From Auriscalpium vulgare (Eukaryota; Basidiomycota; Agaricomycetes; Russulales; Auriscalpiaceae): DNA of 64,000 nt. Both the position numbers and the translations under genes were made by a program. The notes beneath the pieces were generated by a model. The model searched no databases and was not told the DNA's origin. It was given only the letters and a program-made list of their open reading frames with translations. Of this stretch, positions 1 to 11,445 are shown one piece after another. How positions within the stretch are numbered: position 1 is the stretch's first letter; each line of letters opens with the position of its first letter. Location: assembly GCA_019915015.1 (NCBI GenBank), contig JAHBBC010000003.1, positions 124,001 to 188,000 on the forward strand. The letters run 5' to 3'.

Positions 1-1443
1 ACTCTGTGGTGGCATCCTGCCCAGATTTGGCTTCCAAAAGCTCCCGCCCGCCCGGATGGGCCCCCAAAAAATCCGTGACATCATGTATGAATCCTGACAC
101 AAGAAGGAGTGGGGTTTTGGCCGATTGTTCCTGGACTGGACGATGATGTCGATGTCAAGATGTGGGTGATGCTGGCAGAGAGACCCCCACTCACAAGTTT
201 CCCAGTCTACTACCGGTAATGCAGTGGAGTCCACCGGCTTTACAAGTCCGTCCTGTTCCCGTTTGAGCTGCTTCAACTGCATCGTTAGCTCGCCCTTCTT
301 GATCTCACCGTCGGGAAACTTCTTGAGATGAGAGGCAAGCCCGCAAAGGGAGCACAGCGCGATGAACCATTTGGTCGGGTCGTACTGGTACCATCGTACC
401 GCATTGCGGTAGTCCATCGGAAACTGATGGTGGAAGTTGTGATAACCCTCTCCAAGAGTCAGGAGCGCGGTTAGGAGATGATCCCGGGGTGAGAGCTTAT
501 CATCGAAGGTAGTCTCTCCGAGCCAGTGGGCCACCGAATTGACGCAGAACGTGGACTGGAAAGGACACGGAACAACGACGTCAAAATCATATGGCAGGGT
601 GACATAAGGGCAAGAATAGAAGCGTACGTGGTGCACGAAGAAAAGGCGCGCGAAGCCGGCGTAGAAGAAGCCGCCACGCCAATCGCCCCAGAAGTAGCCC
701 GGGAGACAGGTGGGAACGATCACGCCGAACACAGCGGCCACAACGAAATACCAGCGGTGCTGCCACATGACGACGGCGTTCCGTTTCAAGTCGCGTATGT
801 CCGCTGGACCGGGCTGAACCATGGGTTCTACCAGCATCCAACCGATGTGGGTATGCCACAGGCCGTGATGTGCGCCGTACGGATCCAGATCCGTATCAGT
901 ATATCTAGGATGGAGAGTTCCTCGCGATGCTGCTATGAGAGCAAAAAAGACACACCGATGATGAGACCGATGTCCGCGCGCCCACCACCTAATGGAACCT
1001 TGGACTGCGGCACCGCCGGCGACGGCCAGAAAGTATTGCAGAATTTTGGACGCGTTGTAGGAGCGGTGAGACCAGAGTCGATGGTAACCTATTGCAATTT
1101 CGATAGGTAAGTCGGTCGTGTACGTGAAGAGGCGGGTCCGCACCAGCGGTTATACCTGTTCTCAGCGTCAAAGGGGCTGATACATCACCGGCGTTCAGGC
1201 GTACCAAGCATATTGACAACATAGAATGTCAGGCAAAATACCACGGTGGGCATCCGCAGCGACGTGGTTTGTGCCCCATAGCCAGCAAAGAGCGGTAGTG
1301 CCACCTCCACCGACAAATTGAACCATCGGACGCGGCGCAGCAGAGAGTATAACTACGTACGGAGGACGTGAGTGCCTGATCGTCGACAAAGGCAGTGAGT
1401 AACTCACCGAGTGATCAGACTTGCGACTAGACTGCCCAGACAT
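1..1443 (-). CDS. OLE1: Delta-9 acyl-CoA desaturase with C-terminal cytochrome b5 domain (3' end cut by window edge)
   Basis: This ER-membrane enzyme puts the first cis double bond into palmitoyl- and stearoyl-CoA. After removing five introns the protein starts MSGQSSRKSDHS and shows all three desaturase histidine boxes: GYHRLWSHRSY, RWWARGHRSHHRYTDTD and GEGYHNFHHQFP. The third box is followed by DYRNAVRWYQYDPTK. Downstream an intron (about 150-205) joins a cytochrome b5 domain carrying the haem-ligand motif AHPGGRELLE. The window ends inside that domain, so the second haem histidine is not seen. The start at 1443 is chosen because a GTGAGT donor follows codon 12 and the next exon (LYSLLRRVRWFN) runs into the first membrane segment. 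The N-terminus is therefore shorter than in yeast Ole1. Divergent from the CFA-synthase gene. Function is certain from the motifs; the start is inferred. Confidence 0.93.
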
Positions 1444-2404
1444 GCCTGACTGACTGCACAGGAAGAGGTAAGACGTCAAGAGGGTCCGTACGGGAGAAAT
1501 ACTGCGCGGAGCGAGTCGAGATAAATACGCAGACATGGCACTTCCGTCTCGGCAACTGGAAACCGCTCCGAGCACATACACTGGAAGTATAGTTTCCAAA
1601 TCCAGCACGCGCTACATGCTTCCCATGTAGCGAGGTTGCCATCGCCCTGGATAACCAGCGAAAATGGCCCTGCGGCGTCTAGGCTGCGGTCTGGGCAGGG
1701 GCCGGGTGCTTCATGCTCAAGATTGGGGGCCTTCGCACGTCAGCATCGCTCGCTAGATTCCGATGCTGGTAAGCGCATCTTGAGGGCAGGAGGGAAAAAC
1801 ACGAAGCCGGGATCAAAAGCACAATTAATTATTGACGTTGAGAAGTCGCCGAACGTCGCACGACGCAAAGGTGTAACTGGCGCATGAGATACACGTAGTA
1901 ATGAGTTGCCTTCCAATGGAAAAGCAAGCCGACGCCCATGTACCGGCACGGCGTGGGGTGGTAGGCAAATTACCCACCTGACAAGCTGTATGCAGCTATC
2001 AAAAACACATCTCTGAAGAAGACATGAGTCACGACGCCTCCAAGGCGAAGCACACTTGGAGGAGATTCGCGATAGAAGGTAGACGACCCGCGGCGGGAGC
2101 CAATATTCTATTCGGGCTGCAGGGAAAGCTGGCATTTGATGCGGCCTGGGATTGTTTACTTGATGGCGGCCTGCGAGTCGCAGATCGGACGGGGATTCGA
2201 TAAGGGTTGCCGTCGGAAATATGGGGGACGTCCGTAAATCTGCACGTAGTTGTTTGACGTCTTCGAGGAGTGTGTATTTTCCGATAGGCATTGCTGGATG
2301 TGGGGGAGGAGAGAAGGTCGGCGATATTGGCTACGTAAATTCGTGCCGCGCCGGTGGCGAAGGCGCGGCGCTGGGGGTCCCGACCGCGCACGATGGAGTC
2401 GACG

Positions 2405-2455
2405 CTCGACACGATGCTCGACGCCTCGACACGATGCTCGACGCCGACACGATGC
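2405..2455. repeat. 20-bp tandem duplication plus partial third copy
   Basis: The unit CTCGACACGATGCTCGACGC occurs exactly twice (2405-2424 and 2425-2444) and is followed by a partial copy, CGACACGATGC. It lies in the divergent lipid-gene promoter. Confidence 0.9.
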
Positions 2456-2969
2456 GTGCGCTGTCGCCTCGCTGGCTGTAGGGCGCCGTTCGTTCCTCCG
2501 GGTTCTTGCCGCGCGACGTCAACGCAAGGTTCGCAGAGCATCTGCATCGTGTGAGTGCACGAGTGTGCTGCACCCGCACCGGACTCTGAGTCTCTGCCGT
2601 CTTCTCTTCGCTGCCCCACCCGGATGCCCGCGTCAGACTCTGTACGCCCACCAGTCCCCGTGGACCGCCTTGTGCCGCACGCACAAGCACGTATCACCAT
2701 CAGGCCCCGCCCTGTGCTTGCGCCCGCTGCCACGCTTCCCTCCTCCCCCGATGCGGCCCTCCCACTCCCAGACCCGGGCTCTGATGTCCTCCACCACGAC
2801 CTGCTCCTTTGCCCAGATGCATCGGGTCAATGTATGGGAAATTGCTGTCCGTCCCTCCGCATCTTCTCACTCCTCGCGTCCAGCCGTTTTCCAGATCCAA
2901 GTCCCAGTTCTCTGCGACTCTGCCTCACCTCGAAAACTTTTGGGATTTCCACCACGATCGGTCGTCGTC

Positions 2970-2982
2970 CCAATGTGATTGG
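2970..2982. promoter_or_regulatory. Palindromic double CCAAT box
   Basis: CCAATGTGATTGG places a CCAAT box and an inverted CCAAT box 3 bp apart, 23 bp upstream of a TATA-like ATAAATA (3006-3012). CCAAT is the known site of the HAP/NF-Y complex. Use by that complex here is inference. Confidence 0.5.
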
Positions 2983-3251
2983 GTAATACCGGTTCGTCGA
3001 CTTGGATAAATAGATGCACTCCTTCCCGTGCCATCTTCAGCTCGTCGACTTCAGCATTTCGCAACCCACCTCCTCGACTACTTACACTAGTCTCACTGCT
3101 CTTGTTCTCCCATGGCCTCTCTCAGCGGACGATATCCCTTGCCGTCCTTCTCCCTCAGGCGACTTGCGCTCACCGTCCACGACCTTCTGCCCAGCCCAGC
3201 GTCGTTGCTCACCGCCTTCGGTGCGTTCGTGCTACGCCGTTGACGGTGGCC

Positions 3252-5138
3252 ATGTCTGACTTTCTGTCTGTAGCGCGTACATCTATTGTGACCGCCCTAG
3301 AGACTGCCATCGCTGTCGGCCGCCTCGAGATTGAGGAGAATGGCACCGTGTACCACTTCGGACAAGCCGACGGAGAAGGAGAAACCGTTCATATCGACGT
3401 TGTCGACTCTAACTTCTGGTCCCAGGTGTTACTGTTCGTATTCTTCTCGTTATTTTACCCGGGCTACATGCTGACAGCATTTCAGACACGGTGACCTTGG
3501 TTGTAAGATCGCTGGTTAATCTTGTGCTTCTCGGACTCTAAATGTTGTTCTTCTGCAGTCAGCGAAGCATACATGATCGGCGATATCCGTGTCAACAATC
3601 TCGATTCTGTCATGAACGTAAGTCGTCTTAGAACCCCGAGTCACAACGTGCGGCTGATCTGATGCATCTTCAGCTGTGGCTAAACAACGAAGAGGGGATG
3701 ACCACCTCGACGTCCGTATTTGCACGTATTACGTCGGCCGTTACCAGCGTGTCCAATGCGTTGCTGGGGCAGACACGTGCAAACGCGCGCCTCAACGCAA
3801 TCGCCAGCTATGATCAATCTAACGAGCTATTCAAGGTAATCGTTGACCCCCTTGGCAGCGAGGGCAGCGCTGATCAGGCGCGACCGTCAGGCGTTTTTGA
3901 GCAAAGAGATGATGTACTCGTGCGCACTGTGGGGCGACGAAGAAGGAGGACCTTCTGGAGATCTGCAAGCAACTCGTGGCCAAAACGCGAATGAACTGGA
4001 AGCCGCGCAGCTTAGGAAGATCCGCCATGTACTTCAGAAGGCGAATCTTAAGCCTGGGGACCGCCTACTCGAGTTCGGATCTGGCTGGGGTGGCCTCGCG
4101 ATTGAGGTGCGTACATCTTCACTCTTGGCAGATTAGAGCACATGTCGCTCATCTTTGGTATCTCCTCTTCTCAATCAGGCCGTCCGTTCGTGTGACTGCG
4201 AGGTCGACACGCTGACTCTCTCCATCGAGCAGAAGAAGCTAGCTGAAGAACGCATCCGCGAGGCCGGCCTAGAAGGGCGCATTCGCGTCCATCTCCTCGA
4301 CTATCGGGAATTGCCTCCACAATTTGAAAAGGCCTTCGATGCCTTCATCAGCATCGAAATGCTTGAGGTGTGTCTCATGTAATTTTACATTTCATGGCAT
4401 TGACATGCGTTCTCAGCATGTGGGAACAAAGGTAAAAAGCCTGTTTAGCTTCCCCAGTGGAGGCTTGGCTCACGAGATCGGAACTTCTATCAGTACTATC
4501 ATACCTATTTCAAGATCGTCGACTGGGCTCTGAAGCCCGGAAGCGCCAGGGCTGTCGTCAGCTCGTCGACGTTCCCAGACTCGCGCTACACCTGTTATCA
4601 GTTAGTAAATCTCGACTTTATCATCATCCTTCTGACAATACATATCACAGAGCGGAAGACTTCATGCGAAAGTACATGTGGCCGAACTCGTGCCTCCCAT
4701 CTCCCTCCGTGTTAATCACCGCTGCGCATGAGGCATCGCAGGGGCGATTCAAGGTCGACACTGTGGAGAATCACGCTGCCCGTAAGTATTATACGCGGCC
4801 TCGTTCACCGCTCTATCTGACGTCCCTCGGAAGATTACCCACGCACCCTCCGCGAGTGGGATAGACGCTTGGACGCCACTCTGACACAGAAGCTCGTCGC
4901 TGCTGACATCCCTGCTTTGAGAGACGACCCTGCTGCTTTCAAAGTCTTCAAGCGGAAATGGCGTTATCTCTTCGCGTATGCGGCCGCAGGTCTCGAGAGA
5001 GGCTACATTGGCTGTCACATGTTGAGCTTCAGCCGTGAGGTGAGAGCCATCTTCCAACAATGCGTCATTATTGTTCGCAAGCTGATTTGTGCATGTCCTT
5101 CCTTCTAGGTGGGTGCATCGAGTGTCGCACGAATCTGA
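3252..5138 (+). CDS. cfs1: Cyclopropane-fatty-acid synthase-like SAM methyltransferase
   Basis: A SAM-dependent methyltransferase of the CFA synthase family, which adds a methylene to the cis double bond of unsaturated acyl chains in phospholipids. About ten exons join to roughly 440 residues. Family blocks visible in order are DLGFSEAYMIGDI, AFLSKEMMYSCALW, the SAM-binding motif LLEFGSGWGGLAIE, LTLSIEQKKLAEERI, SIEMLEHVGTKYYHTYF, YMWPNSCLPSPSVL, and C-terminal FKRKWRYLFAYAAAGLERGY. The last exon (VGASSVARI, stop 5136-5138) follows an intron at about 5039-5108. There is no N-terminal membrane segment, which argues against the membrane-bound sphingolipid C9-methyltransferase branch. The symbol follows Coprinopsis cfs1; orthology is inferred. 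It sits head to head with the delta-9 desaturase that would make its substrate. Confidence 0.88.
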
Positions 5139-6612
5139 GAGACCTCGCCTCCTCGTAATAGTTCCAATAATATACTTTATTATAACTTCGGTTACTGATT
5201 ACAAGTATGTGCCGCTGGATGTTTATGGCACCTATATTTTATGTGTAATCGTAATTCCAGCCTGAGTTGCACATCTTAGATTTAGTTCGCAGCTAGACCA
5301 ACACCCGGTGAAGCCGACACCTGCCTGATGTTCGCATGCATATTAGAGATGCAGATGCAAGTACGGTGACTATGCCACATTTTCCATGTGCGCAGCTTCT
5401 CGCTCACGTGAAGTCCACGCATCGACGCCTCGAAGCCGCCGTGGCACGCCGCTGCCGGGAAGCGGTCCTACCGGTACCAAACTTCTCACCATCGGATATC
5501 TTATGCTCGGGTGTGAGAAAGCTGCAGGGAGGACAGCTTCACTCTACCCGTGATAGGTGTCAAGTACGATAACAAGCCGGATTGTGCGTATCACACGCAC
5601 CTGGCCATCACGCAACATGTGCTTGCGACAGAGGAACAGAAAGCTCGACAGAAGTGCATGGGGAGGTCGGAGCGATGCTATCTATAGCGACGCTTGCTGA
5701 TTCAGAGGTCGCCGTGATCTGAATACAGTCTTTCACCACCGTCAGGGACTCCATGCCTGGCCTGGAACGCAGCCCTTGGAGCCGCATCCCACAAACGGGG
5801 CCGGTACCATTGAAGATGCAAGATCTAGGGTAAGATAACTGAGGGTCACGCAACTTTCCGGGGCCGTATGCTTTAGACAGGAAGCACATCAGTGAGAAAG
5901 TCGTTTCGTAGACAGTGAGAAACTCACGTCAGCATAAGGACGCAAGAATTCTCGACCCGGGTGTCGTAAAGTATGGTTTAGTTAGCGAAGCACATCTGCA
6001 GCATTCTAATCCAAGTCCGAACACTCCTACTCTGGCTTCAAATCACTCACCAGGACCCACCATTTCTGCGGCGTGGAGGTTGCCGAGGATCCGTATGGCT
6101 CAGCCCATCGTGACGTTGGCCGATGACTTGAATTCCTGCACTACTAACCCTGTCACGAGCACAAATTGAAGGCGAAAAAAAAACGTCGGCAATATAGTTA
6201 CACAGCTTTCTGATGTGTCTTGTGGTCCTGGAGCCTCATCTGCGCTCAACCCAGGGTACATTAGAGAAAGGCGGATTGGGAAGACAAGAAGATGTGCGGG
6301 CATAGTGGGTTTCGAAGCCTCGGCAACTCGCGTTACGAAGTTGACGTTTCCTAGATTTAGCGTTCACGCTTTAAGGCGAAGAAGTATCAACTGGGCGGAA
6401 GGACAGTCGAGGCTGGGCGACCATTGTATCGCCGCACGCTCCCCAGCCTTCCCCAGCGCGACAAAACGGCAGATGTTCTGGAGTTCTCAGAAGCTCTCTC
6501 GACTGACGCATGATCCAAAAAGGACTTACAGCGTGGAATAACCTTTATTCGGACTTCCTCCGGTCGGCGAATACTTGGAGGAAAGCAAAGGCATCATAGA
6601 CTTTGACAACAG
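5139..6612. other. Gene-free 1.5 kb between two convergent 3' ends
   Basis: This lies between the CFA-synthase and ARL2 stop codons. Convergent genes elsewhere in the window are 140-480 bp apart, so it is unusually long. Short frames exist on the minus strand (about 5608-5889 and 6100-6303), but no family motif or consistent intron structure emerges. A TCACGTGA palindrome lies at 5404-5411. It could hold a decayed gene, a non-coding transcript or long 3' UTRs; none is supported by motif. Confidence 0.4.
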
Positions 6613-7461
6613 TCATACGGAGGATCCCGTCCGGTTGGATGCGTCAAGAATGGACCCGTAATACAACCGACTCGCAATATTCGCGACCACCCAGTCAAGA
6701 CCTTGCAGTAGGTTCTTTCCTGTGACCGCACTGCATGAAACGACACTCCACTCGTGAGACTTGATGCCGGGAAGATCCAATGCCTGGCAAAGTGAGTCAG
6801 ACGCGCATCATCCCTCCCAAAGTAACCCACCTGCTCAATCTCGGTGTCTGTCATCGATCCCTGTATATCCTGCTTGTTAGCAAATACGAGAAGAGATGCA
6901 CCCGCAAGCCTCTGAGAAAGCGTCAGCTAGTGAACATATGTGCACGCCAGTGGACTTACGTCCTCCTGCAGGAGATTATGCAGCTCTTCTTTGCAGTCCT
7001 GGATTCGTAGGCGGTCGCCTGAATCTACGACCCAGACAAGAGCATCGGTCTGTTCAAAGTAGTTCCGCCAATACGGTCGAAGTGTTCTCTGGCCTCCTAC
7101 ATCCCCTTGAGACTTCGCTGAGACGGGAAACGCGGGACAAGGATGTGATGTTCGACTAACAGATATTGAGGGTGTATCTATGAGGGTCGGACATTATTAG
7201 CTCTGAGACCCTGCTCATGCAGACCCACCTACCGGCCGTGAACGAAGGTTTTAATATTGAAGCCTAAGGTTGGGCTGATGCTAGTGATATCTTCGTTGTT
7301 CAATTTCTTTAGAATGGTGGTCTTTCCTGCGTTATCGAGGCCGCTGAGGAGACGATGACTAGCCGTTCATCAGGTGAAGGGTAGATGTAAGCGCACAGGA
7401 AAAGCATTCGCATTTCCTTCTCCTTCAACCGGTTCTTTCGGATGATGGTGAGCAAGCCCAT
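6613..7461 (-). CDS. ARL2: ADP-ribosylation factor-like GTPase 2
   Basis: A small Ras-superfamily GTPase of the ARF/ARL branch; ARL2 acts with tubulin cofactors in tubulin heterodimer folding and in release of lipidated cargo. About 190 residues after five introns. It starts [20 protein letters not shown] (glycine at position 2). Switch and nucleotide motifs are all present: P-loop [38 protein letters not shown], guanine-specificity NKQD, and [29 protein letters not shown] is typical of ARL2 rather than ARF or SAR1. It is divergent from the TTI2-like gene with only 135 bp between starts. The start is well supported by the first GT donor falling after MRMLFL. Confidence 0.93.
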
Positions 7462-7596
7462 GTTGCGTTCGACAGCAAGAGGAGGAGAACGTCCTTCAAG
7501 CTATAGCCAACGCGACTAACCGACTTATTTATGTAAGCTCAGAGGCTCCGGCGGCTGCGGCAAGCTTCAATTGAGCTTCAAGCATCATGCACTGTC

Positions 7597-9216
7597 ATGG
7601 CTATCATCTCTGACGCTGACGACGAGTTCTCCATAAAACGCATCGTCGACATTCTGAAGATTCCTCCAGATTACGCGCGGTACGACGCCATTGAAGATCC
7701 CAAAATATTACAACGGTTAGAGGAATGGAAGTCAAACGCGCTTGCTGCTCTCCAGGAGCTCCGGAAGCGCGCCAGGGAAAAGGACTCACGTACACACTAC
7801 GAGGAAGACTGTGACATAGTCTCTGCCGTCGCCGCGTTTCAAGGACGAGGCGAATGGCTCTCAGGACCAATCATAGAAGTATCCGCAGGTGCGGATTTCA
7901 CTTGCCGGTACGCGTGGTCTACGCCAACTGAATTGAAGATAGACATTCTAAGGCTTGCCGGGGACCCTAATGAATCCTTGGTCGAGGGGATTCTCAATCG
8001 CAACATAAAAGGCGTATTCAGCCATTCTCCTCATCCCTCGTTAAATGTGCACACAGGGCGTAAGCTGCCCCGAGCGTCTGGTGGTCCGATGGCTAGTCAA
8101 GATGCCTATGAAGGCCAGACCTGGAAAGATCAACCGGGCGTGGGTAACGTTCTCTTATGGTGTGTGCAACATATCGATGTACGGTCAAATCTTTAGATAT
8201 CAGTATGCAATTTATGAGCTGACTTGCCTCTCAGAGGGACCAGTATGAACGTGTCTGGTATCTCGTTATTCCTCCAACTATGGCATTACTGGACGATTTC
8301 GAGATACGGTATAAGCTCGAAGGCATCAATGTTGTTGCTGCAATACTAGCCACGGCGCCGCCGGACCTTCTGCGGCGTACAGGGGTGGTTGAATTGCTCT
8401 TTGCGGTACGTCTTCACACTAACCAAGTCAACCAACGCTTTGAAACTTGCCTGTTTACAGTCCTTACAACGTGCTCTCGCCTTCCTTCATTCGCCCCTTA
8501 CGCCTGAGCTCTTGAGAGCGGCTCTGACAGTTGCCGTGGCCCTTGTGGTCTGCACCAGCAGACAAGGGACCGAGCTACGTTTCGATCAACTTTGTGCCCT
8601 GTTGGGCGACGGGATAATTGGCAACGTCTGGTTATATGCATACCAAGACCCGGAGACTATCCAGGCAAGCGTCGACGTCCTGCCTTTGCTGGTCGAGGCA
8701 TTAGGCATCGGCACAGCACGATACTTGAAGGTCAATGGGCCCGTACGTGGCGACATGACATGCTGACTCAAGACCCCACAGGCTCTCATTCACCAATTGA
8801 CATATCCTCTCCGCAAGACCGCTTTCGAACCTGATCGACTTTCACTTCAGCTGGCATCATTGAAGGCCTTGCAAGTGGTGATTTCCGCCTGCTCTCTGCG
8901 TATGGAAAAATGGAAAGGAACAGTTGTCGCGGCGGTGGCCGAATGCTGGTCCACATTGATCGACGCAGGCTATACGGGAACTGGTATGCACGTCCCTCTG
9001 CGCGGCATCGATCATTGCCAATCTTCATGCAGAGTTGAAGAAAGAGCTAAGAGCGGTTTGTGAGGAAATGGGCCGCGCAGTCCCTTCCGTGGGTGAAGTG
9101 AGTCCTCAAGTTTGTAGCGACGGCGCGAGCTGAGCAGGCTTTGACAGGATTTCGAGCGACTGATTGCGTTGGACCGAGGACTGTTTGGGGATCTCTGCGG
9201 CGGAGTAGTGACTTAG
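7597..9216 (+). CDS. TTI2: TTI2-like protein (TELO2-TTI1-TTI2 complex subunit)
   Basis: Probable TTI2, a helical-repeat subunit of the TTT chaperone complex that stabilises PI3K-like kinases (TOR, ATM, ATR). About 440 residues in six exons, starting MAIISDADDEFSIKRIVDIL. Supporting blocks are HPSLNVHTGRKLPRASGG, GVGNVLLWCVQHID, and across an intron VWYLVIPPTMALLDDFEIRY, which resembles the TTI2 core where the protein turns into a run of hydrophobic helices. The C-terminus is EDFERLIALDRGLFGDLCGG. Family assignment is by pattern from memory and not by a search, so treat it as likely. The alternative is another ARM/HEAT-like conserved fungal protein. The start has only 135 bp of shared promoter with ARL2. 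Confidence 0.6.
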
Positions 9217-9365
9217 TGTGTAATAGATCATTCGGGCGCGTTGTTTGTCTCTGTTGTTGAACGCGCCCCGACAACGTGTTCTGGGACTGTTGCGCCTCGC
9301 TCCTCCTGCCTCTCCCTCCTTCCCAGCCATCTCGCCGGCCGTTGTCTTGCCCTTGGACGGCGACA

Positions 9366-11445
9366 ATGCCTTCCATGCTTCCTCAGTGCGACCCCCTGTG
9401 CTGTTTCGGCGATAGGTATGGCCCTCAGTGGCATTGGATCTCTTCGGTTCCTCACCCACCGCCAGGCTATTCTTCACCACCTTTCCACACCCGGCACCCA
9501 AGCAAGATTCTCTCAACTCGTCAGAATCGTTCCCAGAACCTCCCCGCATTCGTGGTAATCCGCGTGATGTATCCTCCGACACCGCCGCCAAGTACTACTA
9601 CTTCACCATCGACGACCAGCTCGTGTACATGTCCTTCTTTCAGGACTGGGGTCCGCTCAACATCGCCATGGTCTACAAGGCCTGCATATACATTCATTCG
9701 CTTCTGAATGTGCGTTCTTTGTTCTAGACACTTTACTTCGCTTACTCGACCCCGTGTAGGATGCGGAGCTTGCTCCATTTCGCCTCGTCTTGTATACATC
9801 CGATATGCCCCAACGCAAGGCTAATGCGGCACTGCTCATGGCCCTGTTTTCCTTGATTGTTCAACAGCGCGCTCCGTGGGACGCGTTCCAGCCAATAGCA
9901 GAACTCGAATTCATGCCCTTTCGCGATGCAGGGCGTGGGCGAGCCGACTTCTCCCTCACAATCCAGGATTGCCTGTGGGGCATGTTCAAGGCGATGCAGA
10001 ATGGACTATGCGATCTCAATGCGTTCGATGTCAACGAGTACGAGCATTATGAGAAGGTGGAGAACGGTGACTGGAACTGGATAACACCGCACTTCATCGC
10101 TTTCGCGTCACCTATGGACCCGGCGTACGTCAAGGCCCAGAAGGATGGACCCGGATCGCCAACCAAGGCCAGCCCAGCGAAGCTGGCACTGCAGCGCAAG
10201 CTGCCCATGCCTTTCCAGAACTGCCTGGAGTACTTCGAACAAGCCAACATCAAACTCGTTGTGCGCCTCAACAACGAGCTGTACGATCGAGACACCTTTC
10301 TGGAGCGTGGTATTGATCACATGGAGCTCTACTTCGACGATGGAACCAACCCCACCGACGATATCATCCGACGTTTTATCGACGTGTCAGACGAAATTAT
10401 CAGTGCGGGAGGTTCTGTCGCAGTCCATGTATGTCATTCTATTCACCCTCCTCAGACTGACAGGCTGACGCAATTCCTTCAGTGCAAGGCCGGCCTTGGC
10501 CGCACAGGTACTCTAATTGGTGCTTATTTGGTTTGGAAGTACGGCTTCACGGCGAGCGAGGCAATCGCATTCATGCGTATCCTTCGGCCGGGATGTGTCG
10601 TCGGGCCGCAACAGCAATTTATGTACTCGAAACAGTTGGAATGGGCCAAGTGGGCAGCTGTAGACGAAATTCGTCGCACGCAGGCCGCCGCTGCCCCACC
10701 ACAAGCGCAAGCCCTTGCAGAGTCAGATGCCGAGAACCTACCCATGGACTCGAAGACGCCTCCCAGTGGGATCGCCGTCGCATCCATCCCCTTACCCCCC
10801 GTCACGCCGAGCAAGCATGTCGCCGTCGCCTCTGCCAAAGCCAAGTCCATCGTGCCTCCCGGCCAGCCGCGCAAGACGCCCAATGCTAAGCGCCTGGCGG
10901 CCGAGTCGTCTGACGAAGAAGACGAGGATGACACGCTCCCCCAACTTGGTCTGGCACCACCTGCGCGGGCGTCGCGGTCACCCGCCAAGACCACGGTTGC
11001 GAAGGTAACAGCGTCGGAACAGCGTCCGACGCGTGTCACTCGTTCCACAGCAGCTGCGACCAGGAAGCCCGGCACAGCGTTGAGCTCCGTGTCCAGCAAG
11101 GCCAACGGGCAGGCCCCAAATAAGATCCCCCGACTTGCACGAGCTGTCGCTGGCGCGTCGAAGCCAACAGAACCCAGTGGCCTCGTGGCGCCCCGAAGAA
11201 CACGACGCGCACCCTCTCCTACATCACGATTACCTACGCTTGTCCCCTCCAAACGCCCCCACCATGCTTCAGTAAGCTCTCTCGGCGAGATCATAGTCAA
11301 AGCCGTACCCCGAGGCGTCACGACGGAATGGATGAAGAATGGTGCAGACGCGGTCGTCAAGCCAGGCAGCAAGAGCGAGCGACCTGGTTTGCGCAGCGTG
11401 CGGAGGAGACGGAGCAGTTTCAGCGCAGCAGACGTCATTGCCTGA
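9366..11445 (+). CDS. CDC14: CDC14 dual-specificity protein phosphatase
   Basis: This phosphatase reverses CDK phosphorylation at mitotic exit and cytokinesis and acts at nucleolus, spindle and septum. About 630 residues. The N-terminal domain reads YMSFFQDWGPLNIAMVYKAC and RKANAALLMALFSLIVQQ, then QDCLWGMFKAMQNGL and VENGDWNWITPHFIAFASP. The catalytic P-loop is HCKAGLGRTGT, with the nucleophilic cysteine and arginine of the CX5R motif; an intron (about 10430-10483) falls exactly between its His and Cys codons. MRILRPGCVVGPQQQFM follows. The long tail after residue about 330 is rich in S/T-P, K and R, as expected for regulation and nuclear import. The first exon (MPSMLPQ) joined to LFFTTFPHPAPKQ by an 80-bp intron is my best model of the start and is less certain. 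Confidence 0.93.

Larger units (their letters stand above)
1444..3251. promoter_or_regulatory. Shared upstream region of desaturase and CFA-synthase genes
   Basis: This is 1.8 kb between two divergent lipid genes, the longest gene-free stretch in the window. I see no convincing gene: frames of up to 242 codons are open here, but they have arginine/serine/cysteine-rich composition and no recognisable motif. It holds a 20-bp tandem duplication (2405-2444), a strongly pyrimidine-rich right half (about 2555-3240), a CCAAT palindrome at 2970-2982 and a TATA-like ATAAATA at 3006-3012. The last two sit about 240-280 bp before the CFA-synthase start, which implies a long 5' leader or a leader intron. 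Confidence 0.6.

Noticed and set aside
2250..2978. Long plus-strand open frame (about 240 codons) upstream of the CFA-synthase gene
   Set aside because: The composition is dominated by Arg, Ser, Cys and Pro from GC/CT-rich promoter DNA. Several overlapping frames on both strands are equally open, and no motif or splice logic supports a protein.
5608..6303. Minus-strand frames with an N-glycosylation-like NGTGP stretch
   Set aside because: Short, with frequent stops between pieces, no plausible intron set that yields a known family, and no start context.
10524..11438. 304-codon minus-strand frame opposite CDC14
   Set aside because: It is exactly antisense to the well-supported phosphatase exon and is open because of the GC-rich third positions of that exon.
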